From Blasia pusilla (Eukaryota > Marchantiophyta > Marchantiopsida > Blasiales), in the NCBI GenBank assembly GCA_050084515.1, contig CM114273.1:12772001-12836000 (forward strand): a stretch of 64,000 nucleotides of DNA, in the 5' to 3' direction. Made by a program: the position numbers and the translations under genes. Within the stretch, counting starts at the first letter, position 1. Every line of letters begins with the position of its first letter. Below, one piece after another: positions 45,796 through 57,300 of the stretch. The notes under the pieces are model-generated. The model worked only from the letters and a program-made list of their open reading frames with translations, was not told the origin of the DNA and ran no database searches.

Positions 45796-46019
45796 TCCGG
45801 GGAGAACCGGGGTTACGTGTTGAGCTGGCCGGTAGAAATTGAGAATTTCCGAATTAGTTTGTCACTTACCGGCCAAAAACCGAGGGTTCAGAGAGGGTGT
45901 CCTTTGTATTCGTATCTGTTTAGCCAGCCGGAATGATGAAAACTTCAAAAAGTTCCGCTCGGTTTTGTAGAGACCGGAAATGTACCGGTTGTCACGAAAA
46001 ACTCCCCGGACCTTGCCAG
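45796..46019 (+). repeat. GC-rich dispersed repeat, copy 1
   Basis: About 224 bases starting AATGTCCGGGGAGAACCGG and ending ACTCCCCGGACC. It recurs at 60553-60777 in the same orientation. Many CCGG motifs occur. The family is unknown to me; it could be the end of a retroelement. Confidence 0.85.
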
Positions 46020-46077
46020 GAACCCATAACAGAGAGCATAGGGTGGAAAAATAGAGGATTTAACAATACACATGGCA

Positions 46078-46170
46078 GTACGAGGTGTAGAGTAAAGTAC
46101 TACACCGCACTATCCACAACATTGCATATTGAGTATGAACTTGTTGCAGATATCCTACCATGTACGGAGT
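46078..46170 (+). pseudogene. Copia RNase H relic
   Basis: The frame gives KYYTALSTTLHIEYELVADI, close to the Copia RNase H signature of the type ALSTTEAEY. Only this short piece is recognisable. It may be linked to the GC-rich repeat just upstream. Confidence 0.3.
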
Positions 46171-49100
46171 AGTTTGTTTGCGATTGACCAATGGTAGCAT
46201 AGAGGTCTGCATACTAGTTTCGCTTTGAGCACTTCTCTGTTCCGTGCATGTGTTCTCTGTTTCTGTAAGCGAGACTTCCTCAAAGTCGCGGTTGTCTCTA
46301 TTGTATTAATGTATGTAGAAGTTGCAGATCCTTGGTGATTAGTATCACCCTGCAAAAGACATATTGGCTATGCTAGTAGATCTTCTGTTAACCCTAGCCT
46401 AAGTTTGGGTGGCCGAGGCATCTTGTACTCTGGATGTCTCACAAAATAGAGAACCGGGGTGGTGTGTCCTTGGAGTATGTTGTAGTTGTCACAAGAGTAT
46501 CTGCCACAGAGTTATTCGGGATTTTGAGCAAAGTTATGGCTATACCTATTTTAAGTCCGAATGAGTTACTCTGGCATGATATGGAACATTAGCCTCAAAT
46601 GTATTGGGCACTCCTGTGCACAGCCAAAGTAACGAAACTAAATACGGGACGTTGAAGACTAGTCTTAGACATAAGGTTTTTAATTGTACTTTGAACCATG
46701 GTATGACTGAGTAATGAGGACAAAGATCAGGCCACATATGGTTATTAATGTAAATGGAAACGTAGTTGACAAATACTCAAAAGAATGAGGTGGAAGTAGA
46801 GTTGGAAATCGAACCTTGGGTGTAGTCTTGAGGGAGACTTCACCGCAAGTGAAGAGCTCTAAGAGATAACAAATCGTTCATTTAGGGGAACTACTTTTGG
46901 GACAACATGCACTCCAATTGAACGAGGACGCAATAACTTAAGAGAAAAATAAAAACTTTAAGAAGGTAGCTAGATCCACGCGCACAAGCAAGGCAAAACT
47001 AATCCTTTTCCAACATAAATCTACGTCAATAATATTCAGGCCATCGCAACCGGGCGATATATGTTCATCTTTGGAGTGTTGATGCATTCGGCTAGCCAAA
47101 GGAAGGTAAGGAGTTTGGGGAATAGATATAGAAACGGAAGTGACGTAAGGCATTGGATAGATTTCTAGACCAAATCGAGGAAGGCGAATCTACCCTGATG
47201 CTCAAACTGTCACTTTGATGTACACCGTTAGACGAAGCTTATAATCTGTGCCTATCCCTTCAAATTGATAGTATCAAATCATAAGCCACTCTGCGCCACA
47301 AGACTGATTTTGAAGTTGTTAGCTTTCTAGTAATCCCGACTGCCATCAAGTGCCTTGCTCTTAGAGCAATTTTAGAAATAGACAAATGCCAAGAGGTTCG
47401 ATGAGATTGAAAGGAAAGTGAGGTTGAACTGTGGTGAAGGAGTAGTGACTTGGACTTCATATGGCTCTAGAGGCTCCACAGTGAGTGAGTATTACCTTCT
47501 CTCACCCGTAGTTGTTTATCATTGCAAGGTGGACTAAATCTTGTGAGAGACAAGGCACTTTGTAGTCTCTGCCCGACCTTTGAAACATATGTAACCACCT
47601 AGAAGCTGCAGACGGTTGGTTAGAATTCATCAATGGAACATGTAGCCACCCTCTGAGTTTTCATCATATCGACTTCTAATCTGCTCGTGAAGAATGCCAG
47701 AAAGAGAGGATGAGCATCGGACGTTAGCATTCCTACCTCTCGCACGAGCTTCACCTGAGGGCTGAAGGGGGAAGGCTGACACTCTGTATTGCAAAATTCA
47801 TCAGCATCCCGTTAGCACACGAGATTTGTTTTAGCGATCAGGTGGATAGGCAGGCTCAGTACATGGCGGAATCCAAGAGGCTCACGATCCGAGCATTCCT
47901 AGAATCCTTCTCGGGGGACGGAGATGTAGATGAGAGCTTCACGGTTGGTGTGTAGGCAGCCACGGATGAATTCTTGAGGATTTGAAGGTGCGGGTCTCGG
48001 TGATAAGTATTGCAGACGGATGTGTGTTTTGAGCCATGTCCAAAATTCTGGACCAGGGGAGTGGTTTGCCAGGACTTCTTGGAGGTGGGTTTTGATCGGC
48101 AGGCTGAGAGCTCTTTAACTAGAGGCGAATCTTGCTGAAATGATGTTTAGATGCCTTAGTCCTCGTAAAATTGGAATTGGAGGTGGACGTGTGGGCGCTT
48201 CAACAAATGGAAATTGCAAGATCAGGGTCGAAACACGACACGTATGGCATGGAGACAACTATCGATTGGAAAATTCAAGCCTGAATCATGGTCTAACAGG
48301 CAGAAGGGACCAATGGGAAAGGGAAAGACAAAATTAGTGGAAATTTCCTTACAGGTAGGGAATGTTGGGAACTATGCGCCTTGGTGTATTCAATGCCGAC
48401 GATGATAGTGTTTTGGCGCTTCACAATGGACGATCCTAGGACGAGCTCCTGAAGGCAAGTGCATGAGGGCGTCTATGGAACTCTAAAGAGGTGAGCTCAA
48501 AGTTTTTCCATGGACAATGCTGACTATGACACTCCAAGAAACGAAGTGCCGAGATGAAATCACACGTCTGTAGTAAGACGGAACTGGGGTAGTAGATTGC
48601 TACAAATCTAAATGCAAAATGGTGACCAAAACAAAACAAGGTGAAAGGGTGCGGTAGATGCAATGCGGGCGGACTAGAACGAGAAAGAAAAGAGTAGCAA
48701 GCACTCGAGATCCACAACAACAATGAAACAAGAATGGTGAGCGGGAGACAAGGCAACTTGTATATAGCAAAATAACATCCGAGAACACAACTGCAGAACC
48801 AAGGGGGAAATGAGTATTCACGTAATTCAATGCGTCGGTAGTGGATCGGAGACGAAAAAGGAATTTGATAGGATCGTTACGACTAGAAGAAAACGCCATG
48901 AGAGGGCAGTTTTCTATCATTCTTGTTTCTTGTCAATATACACGAAGTGCGTGAATGCGAAGAGCCGCCAGAAGCATGATACCATACATCAATTAGTGTT
49001 TAGATGAATTAGATGAACAAATTTTCTGCCACTATACACGATTCGCTTGAATGTTGCTGGCCGCTGCAACCCTCGTACAAATATTGATGAAGGTTTACAC

Positions 49101-49973
49101 GAGAAAGCAGAACTCTCGGACGAGGCACGGATTATGGTTTGCAAGAGAATGTTTAAGGTTTACACGTGGCCACCAACAGTATTACCGTTCAAGATGAAAA
49201 TCGAACGATGCTAGGACGTGCACGTCAACTACCGGGATACCTGGACTCCTATAGTGAGGCGCAGAGAAAAATGGGATGTGGAGCAGTAGCAACGAGGGAC
49301 ATAAAATGAGCCCTACATCTAGGGGCCATAAAGAAAAGTCATCCAAAATTACTTATTCTAAAGTTTTTCTTTCCCTTCAAATGTGGGAATATACAATTAT
49401 GAAACGTAGAAAATACTCGCAAAGCCAAGAAGGTGCAAAAAGTGATATTTGCGAAACTTCTTTTGAATTCTTATCCTTTCTTTAAAATTTCCTTTCGCTT
49501 TCTCTTTTTAACCTTGTCAATATGGGTTTATTTTTTGCGCACTAAAGGCAACTACGATCATAAGACTTCACATCTTGTTGCATCTTTGGCCAATAACACA
49601 CTTGTTGAAGACTATCCAAAGTAATCTCAATTCCAATATGGCATGTGATTGCTTCATCATGCCCCTCAAGCAAGACTTCACTACGTAATTTGGTGATGTT
49701 TGAGGTCCATAATTTAGTTTCTTTGAAGATTAGATCATGTATCGTTTCATAAAAAAACCAATAAGAGGAACGAACTTAAAATAAAATATCACAAAATTAG
49801 ATATCTATGGAGAAGGAAAAGAAATAGAAAACCTATTTGTTATGAAAAGAAGAAACTTTCCAAAATGATTGTATCAAGACCAAAGATACCAAAATCAGAT
49901 AATCCAAGAAAAAGTTACAAAGGAACAGTGTAAAAAAAATACGTGAAGAGAAAACAAAACCACTCACCAGTAA
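46171..49973. other. Long gene-free stretch
   Basis: Only short frames below about 110 codons on both strands; none carries a motif I recognise. No RNA gene, LTR or strong repeat was found by eye. Confidence 0.4.
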
Positions 49974-50191
49974 TCTATATTATTATAGGAGAGTGCCTTC
50001 TTGATTTGTAAACTCCTCTGTCTTTCACACGTGGCAACTGGACAACACGAAAATGTTTCACATGGTATGGGCAACAAGAAAAGAAATTTGAATTTGTGTG
50101 CACCATCAGTAATTTCTTCCCTTCACTGGCTACGCACTAGCTCTTCAAATATTTTTTTATTTCTTTGTGCATTGCGTGGGCACCTTATTAG
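49974..50191 (+). mobile_element. Short Helitron-like element, copy 1
   Basis: It begins TCTATATTATTATAGGAGAG after an A and ends CACCTTATTAG before a T. A GC hairpin (GTGC…GGCAC) sits just before the end. Plant Helitrons start TC, end CTRR after such a hairpin, and insert between A and T. It encodes nothing and would depend on an autonomous Helitron. Confidence 0.6.
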
Positions 50192-50296
50192 TTTACGTAA
50201 AGGGATTGAACAAATTGATTAGGAGAAGGAGATCTAAAGGTCCCACAAAATTGAAATTAAATTAGATGAACAAGTTCAGTCTAAATTTGAATAAAA

Positions 50297-50509
50297 TCTA
50301 AATTATTATGAGAGTGTCTTCTTGATTTGCAAATACCTCTATGCTTGATGCGTGGCAATTGGGCAACAAGATAATGTTTCACATGCTACGGGCAGCAAGA
50401 AAAAAATTGAATTTATGTGCAACATCATTAATCTCTTCCCCTCACGGCTTATACGCTAGCTCTTCAAACACTTTTTTATTTCGCGAGCATCGCACGGGCA
50501 CCTTATCTA
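50297..50509 (+). mobile_element. Short Helitron-like element, copy 2
   Basis: It starts TCTAAATTATTATGAGAG and shares the interior with copies 1 and 3 (CTTCTTGATTTGCAAA, AATGTTTCACATG). It ends at about CCTTATCTA, where copy 3 begins without a gap. Confidence 0.55.
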
Positions 50510-50722
50510 TCTATATCATTATGGGAGAGTGCCTTCTTGATTTGCAAACATCTCTCCACTTGACACATGACCATGGGGTGCAAGAAAATGTTTCACATGC
50601 TATGGCCAATAAGAAAAAAAATTGAATTTATGTGCATCATCATTAGCTCTCTTCCCTTCACGAACTATACACCCTAAACGAACTAGCACTTTTTTATTTC
50701 CCGCGCACTAACACCTTACTAG
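50510..50722 (+). mobile_element. Short Helitron-like element, copy 3
   Basis: It starts TCTATATCATTATGGGAGAG and ends CACCTTACTAG followed by T, the best Helitron-like 3' end of the three. It abuts copy 2 head to tail. Confidence 0.65.
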
Positions 50723-50984
50723 TTAGAATTTAAGAGGTTGTATATTTTGTGTATACATGCATAATTTTAGGTGTCATATTAGTCCATCACATAGGAAAGA
50801 AAATCTTGTGGTTGCAAATTTTTCATACGGATAAATTATCGGCGATGTAAAATGTACATGAAAATTTGGGGATGCGAAATGGGTCAAGAATGCGTATCGA
50901 GCCTTCCATGAATATTTTTCCTTAATCCCGCCATCTCCTCACCTTCCTAGCAGATTTCCACTATTCTTATCTTCAATCACATCA

Positions 50985-51400
50985 CCTCCGTTGCTGCTTC
51001 AATTCTATCACTTCCTTTGGAGCATATTCACACTAATTTCTTCTTCAATTCCACCACGTCCTTCGCAGCAGATTTATACTAATTTCTGCTTCCTTTCCCT
51101 CACCTTCTCCGCAGCGGATTTTCACAATTTTTTCTTCAATCCTATCACTTCCTCGCAGCAGATGTACACTATTTTCTTCTTCACTTCCATCACCTCCTTC
51201 GCAGCAGATTTCTACTGTTTTCTTCTTCAATTCTATCACTTTCTTCGCAGCACATTTCCCCATGGTCTTCTTCAATTGCATCATCTCCCCTTCGCACTAG
51301 ATTTCCACTATTGTCCTGTTCAATTCCATCCCTCCTTCATCTCATCCCTGTCTTCACTATTTTCGTTTCGTCTTCAATTCCATCGCCTCCTTCGCAGGAC
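50985..51400 (+). repeat. Pyrimidine-rich minisatellite
   Basis: About seven imperfect units of roughly 55-65 bases contain TTCTTCAATTC, ATCACCTCC and TTCGCAGCAGATTT. The strand is strongly C/T-biased. The 137-codon frame across it is a product of the repeat. Confidence 0.75.
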
Positions 51401-51697
51401 ATAGTACAAGGATCCCGAAGTCTTGGAATCTCTCCTGACATAAACTCGGTAGCCTAGTCCACCCCCCACTCTAGTCTCGGCGCGAAAAACAATCCCTGCG
51501 AGAGCTTTCATTTCTTCAAAGACATGGCGTTGGCAGTCTCGGATGACCGATGATTGAACCGGACGGTGCTGCCCTCTCGGCCCATAGTCTTCCATCTGAT
51601 CCGAAGATAGTGTCGACGAGAGTGGCGTGAGAGCCACAGAGCGCGTTGAATCGCGGGAGAAACGAGCTCTGATTCTCTGAAGAAGTTGGCGCTTGCT
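51401..51697. other. DNA between two minisatellites
   Basis: A minus frame at 51374-51637 (with ALAGIVFRAETRVGGGLGYR) looks more protein-like than its neighbours, but I recognise no family. It could be a captured exon. Confidence 0.25.
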
Positions 51698-52200
51698 CAG
51701 TCACACGCTCTGAGATTCAAACTGTCTGTCGTGCTCAATCCGAGACCCATCAGGTGAGAGACGAGCTCTTGCTGGCCCGCGCAGTCATACGCTCCGAGAT
51801 TCAAATTGCCTGTGGTGCTCAATCTGAGACACATCGGGGGAGATCAGGTCTGAAGAATTTGACGGACGCTCTTGGTGGTCCGCCGAGTCATACGCTCCGA
51901 AATTCAAACTGTGTGGTACTCAATCGGAGACACACATCAGGGGAGAGCATGTCTGAAGAAGTTAGCGCTCTGCCTCGCCCGCCCAGTCATACGCTCCGAA
52001 ATTCAAACTGTCGGTAGTGCTGAATCTGAGACACACCAGGGGAGAGCAGGTCTGGAGAAGGCGGCGCTCGGGCTGGCCCACCCAGTCACACGCTCCGTGA
52101 TTCAAACTGTCTGTGTGCTCAATACGAGACACATCAGGGGAGAAACGAGCTCTCTGCAGAAGGTGACGCTCTACCTGACCCACCACGTCACACGCTCCAC
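51698..52200 (+). repeat. Minisatellite of about 100-base units upstream of VPS41
   Basis: CAGTCAYACGCTCCGARATT-like starts occur near 51698, 51782, 51885, 51984, 52083 and 52185, so spacing is about 84-103 bases. Each full unit also has GAGACACATCAGGGGAG. It is GC-richer than the flanks and lies about 2 kb before the VPS41 start codon. Confidence 0.85.
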
Positions 52201-54312
52201 ACACACTTGTGTGCTTGTGCTGCTGTGCCCTTCCATTGAGGAATTGCTGGCCCTGGTACCGGCAAGATCCTCGCAGCGTTTGTGCAGCGGTTGCAGATCC
52301 GGAGGTGAAAAAGAGTTCAGGGGGAGGGTTGAGGGGGGTGAGCGATTTCATGTGCAATTCTCTGTTGTTTTAAGATTCTGTTGATCGATTGGTGGTGTCT
52401 GAGGGATTCTAAGCGGAGGACTCGAGGCTTTGGGAACTGTACGCTCGGACTACGTTGCGAGTAGTTGATCCAGGTCTTGTCAACTTTTGCGGGGAGAGAA
52501 TTGTTGTCAACGGTTCGGAGGGAGACTGGCAGCTGCGTCTTGTTTTGGGGTTGAGAGAGCCGTTGACATTTTACAGCCGACTCGAATTTCACATGCTTTT
52601 GAAATGTGAGTCAAGTTGTGTCAATCTGAATTGGGGGTTCTGGTTTTTTCTTTAGAAACCTCGAAGAAGTTCCTCCATCAATCCCCATTGTTTGTTTGCA
52701 GTTGTTCATCGATTCCGAGGCTATCACCAGGATGGTCAAACATGTTTTTAAGAGATTCACACTTTTGCCAGCTTACATTTACCTCCTCCAGGTCAGCCAA
52801 TTTGACCGTGATCAATTGGAAGATTCTTGGTGGAGCCTCTCCATGCAAATTTTCCACTTCAGCTTTGAACCAATCTCTCACTCATTTGGGACGTTGGTAG
52901 CTACGTCAAGTAGTATCTCTAGTCTCCAAGTTGAGTGAATCTTGGACAAAGTGTGGATGCTGACTCTATAGCAGATTAGCGGGACAGAGAGACGGGTTCC
53001 ATCCATTTTTACTTTCAGCAATCGCAATCGATGTTTCCATCACCTGTTTGACCGCCCTCCCTCCTCTTTTGACCGTTGGCGCACCGTAATAGGCTCATGA
53101 TGTTCGAGACTGAACAAACCCATCCAGAAGATTGTAACTCCTAGGTTGTAGAATCTTGAAATCCCACACCTAACCAAGTAGTGATGACTTGTTGGTTGAC
53201 CAAATGTCAAACTGCAAGTGTGCACATTCACTCTGCCATACTAATCGATCTTCAACTGTATAATTTCAGTTTCTTAATTTTCTGCATACTTGACACATTC
53301 TACATACCTCCTGACAGCTTTGTAGACTGCCAGAAGATTGGGGTTGTGGAAGTTGTAGACGCTCAACTGATCAGGAGACTGACTAGTTGTTGACATTATT
53401 TTCAAAGCTTCACTGTGTGCCCTGACTGCCAATGCTGGAGTGACTACTAGCGACCAAAACATTTCTGCTTCGTATTTTCTTGATATCATCTGGAAGCCTT
53501 TCATTTTTTCACTTCCTTTGAAAAACTTTGCAAGCTGGAGACGGCAGAATCCACGTAGGGATGAGATTCCATCCGGAGTTCTAATACCCTAGATTTTGTC
53601 CTTGATCCTATACCTACACATGTCAACTGTGCAACTGTACGGTGTTTCTATCTTTGTATCCATGCTTCCGTAGACTGCCACCATAACCTTGTTCTTCAAT
53701 GATAATTGATGTCGTATGCAGTGGCTCTAAAGGCCGAATTGCAAAATGAGTTTAAGCCCTATTCAGGCCTTATCTAAAGCTTTTGCAGTGCGATACATTG
53801 AATATTCACACCTTTCTTTGTTTGATGCTCCCCCAGCTGCCGGAGTGACTACTAAGGACTTGACCGTCGCTGCTGTGATCGCTCTTGTCATTTGAACTCA
53901 TGATGTCACATTCTTCTTCAAGATGATTCAGTAGGACACTGAGAGTAATGTCAAAGGTCCGGTAACAACCTTTGAACAGTCTTAGGCTGAGCGATGATCC
54001 AAAGATGTGGTTTCTGCTGTGTCACACAGCAGCATGGTATACCAATTTGGATCCACAGATTACACTCTTACTATGAAACCTACTCTGATGTAATGCTGTT
54101 TGAACATGGACCTGGTTGGGTTCTGATGTCGCCCTTTCTATTGGATCTGAAGACCATGCAGGAAGGAGGAAGTTGGCTTAGGGCTGATGATTCTGACTGA
54201 CTGTGATTAATAGTGATGTAATGCGTGCTTGAATGCTTATCTTGGCTTATCCTTAAATATGCAGGATTGAGAAGCGGAGCTCAAGTCTTTCCCTACCTAT
54301 CCTTAGCACCTC
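52201..54312 (+). promoter_or_regulatory. VPS41 promoter and 5' UTR region
   Basis: A likely last 5' UTR segment begins after TATGCAG at about 54265 and runs 48 bases to the start codon, so at least one intron may lie in the leader. A GC-rich stretch at 52200-52560 could be the transcription start region. No coding exon is recognised here. Confidence 0.35.
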
Positions 54313-57300
54313 ATGGATCCTTTTACAGCTGGAGACAAGTCTAAGACAGCAATACAGGATGGCATTGGTGGCGACGATGAACTGGAAGACGAGGAAGCTG
54401 ACGCAGAAGATGGGTCGAGCAAAGAGGAGGAGCCACTGTTGAAGTATCAGTGGATGGCTGGAAGTTTGCCAACTCTACTTACTCGTGATTCTGCATCTTG
54501 TCTAACTGTAGCTGAACGAATCATAGCTCTGGGTACTCACGATGGCAGTGTGCATCTTCTCGATTATCAAGGCAATCAGGTACCATGTAATACCAGTTCA
54601 AAAATTGATCCGATTTTTCAGCTTGTGAACTGGAAATAAGGTAGTCTATGAGAGGGTCACAATCGAAGTTGTCTTTGAGTTGTCTTAGCCGTAGGCGGAA
54701 AAAGCACTGGAGATAGTGTGCTCACAGATTTTAGTCTTAACAGCCATTCAGAACGTGTGCTCTATGTACCGAGTCCACCTGTTACATTGTTTGGATTCAC
54801 AAGCTTTCAGCTTGAAACCAAGGGCGATGATCTATAAGAAGTTTGGGGTGGAGTATGGTTTCTAGAGGTCGCTATTGATTGTCTTGTAGGGATCTATAAA
54901 TAACCTGGAGGGTTTCAAACTTTCACTTTTCAGTGACATATAGCCTCATTTTGTGGGAATGATGACTCTTCACCATAAATGAGGATTCATTGGATTACGT
55001 TCTCTCCCTTCTGCTGGAGGATTGATTTGGGAAGGTCTTCTAAAAATCTTAAGTATATTTTGCAATGAGGAAATAAATCCACAGTGACATTTACCACATT
55101 CCCACTTTAGCTTAGATAGACTATGTTTCGGTTATTTTCTAGGCAGATACCTACATTGGAGGTAATAAAGGACTTGAACTTCTGACTCTCTGAGTGTAAA
55201 CGAGGGACTCTACCAACTGAGCTAATTACCCTAATTTTTTTTTTGCATTAGACAAAATTACAACTATAATAAAGATGCAAACTCCTCCATGGTGAAATCT
55301 TCATATTTAGGAGAGCTTTCCGAAAGTCAAAGGATAGAGGTTGGTTGAGGAAGATCATTCCAGTGGACTTGACGGGAAGTAATGGGGTCCAATGAACTTA
55401 TTAGGATCTTGGAGTGAAATCAATACTTGGGTTTGTCTACAGGTGAAACACTTTGCAGCACACTCTGCCACTGTCAATGAGTTGAGTTTCGATGCTGAAG
55501 GGGAATTTATTGGAAGCTGTTCAGATGATGGATCGGTAGTTATCAACAGTTTGTACACCGATGAGAGAGAGAAGTTTGAGTATCGCAGGCCAATAAAAGC
55601 TGTAGCTCTGGATCCAGACTATTCTAGAAACACATCCAGGCAGTTTGCAGCTGGAGGACTAGCGGGGCAACTTATTTTCAACAGCAAGGGCTGGTTTGGG
55701 TCACAGGATCAGGTGATATTTTGAACTATTTTCTTCTGTTAAATCTTCAAGTGCCTTGCTGACATTCTATTGTTAAGGTTTTCTGTAGGATGTGAGCACA
55801 GTGTGGTGAATTCACCTTGGAAAACAAACTCAATTCCAATATTGCCTGCGGTGTTCTCAGATCTTACATTCTGGAGAGGGTCCTGTCCATGCAGTCAAGT
55901 GGAGGACAAGTCTCATAGCATGGGCAAATGATAATGGAGTGAAGGTGTATGATACAGCAACTCAGCAACGTGTTCTTTTTACAGAACGTCCCGAAGGCAG
56001 TCCACATACTGAAGTCTTAAGTCCTCACTTGGTTTGGCAGGTCAGGATTGATATAAGTTTTCCGTTCATTTGGTTCATTGAGTGCAGATCTCCCTTCTTG
56101 TGTTATTTCAAGCATGAAACCTACTAATTTCAAGATCTGTGCTTTTGCATTTGGTTGAAATGTCAGGACGATAGTCTCCTTGTTCTTGGCTGGGCCAATT
56201 GTATCAAAATTGCTGCTGTTCGAACTAATGACGGGAAGAAAGGCAGTGTGCTTGGAATTGCACGTGGATCCAAATATATGGAAATTTTGTCTGTCTTCTC
56301 AACTGAGTATTACATATCAGGTCTTGCTCCTTATGGTGATGCCCTAGTTGTCTTAGCGTACATTCCTGAAACTGGAGCTGGTCAAGGGGAAGCTTTTCAC
56401 TCTGCCACTGCCACCACCACTTCTGCTACTTCCGTCTTCGCGTCTGCTTCCAATCAGGTAGTAGAAAACTCTTGACTCAGGAACATTTCTTGGCAAGCGC
56501 ATGTTGCTTCTGCCGTTGAGTGAGAGAAGTTTTACGCCATAGAATTTGAGGTCTTCTTTAGGGATGATTTGAAGAGCAGAAGTCAAATTCAAATGTTGTA
56601 GTTGGAGTTGAGGGTAGGGACCTCGCTAGCATAGTGAATGAGAGGGATAGTTGAGACCATCATGGATCTATGGGAGCATCTGTTGAATAGCCCTTAAGCC
56701 AACCATGGTTCGTTTGAGGGTTTGCCTCTTCATAACTGCACGGAAGTAATAGTAGATGTCATGGCTGCAAGACAGGTCCATGCATATCCACCAGAAGTAC
56801 GTATTGTGACTTGGCAAAATGAAGAACTTGCAATGGCGGCTCTACCTGTCCATGGTTATGAGCACTATAAGGCCAAGGACTATGTGCTAGCCCATGCACC
56901 TTGTACGGGTAAGTCCTGTGGATGTCTTTGGTCAGAGGTTGGAAGCCGTCGAGCCTATTTAGTAGTGGGGAGTGGCACAAGTTGCAAGCTTCATTCATAG
57001 TGGTTCTCTACAGGTACCAGGACTGTGGAAGGCCAGTGGGCAGCTGGAGAAGAACCTTTATACTACATTGTCTCACCCAAGGATGTTGTTATTGCAAGAC
57101 CAAGGTCTGTTGATTGTTGTATTCCATCTTCCTATGGTATGAAGTATTATTTCCTGTACTTGATCTCCTTGAGTTCAAAACAATTGCCATGTTTGTCTGG
57201 TTGAACCTTAATGTCTTACCTAGGTTGTTTGAAACACCTGTTGACCCCACGTTTGGGATAGAATCATCCTTGTCTCTCACATACGTATTCACCTTTCCTC

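Noticed and set aside
50991-51404. A 137-codon Phe- and Ser-rich protein
   Set aside because: It is a translation of the pyrimidine-rich minisatellite.
51752-52384. Open frames of 87 and 170 codons
   Set aside because: They repeat the same peptide every unit of the 100-base minisatellite and have no other support.
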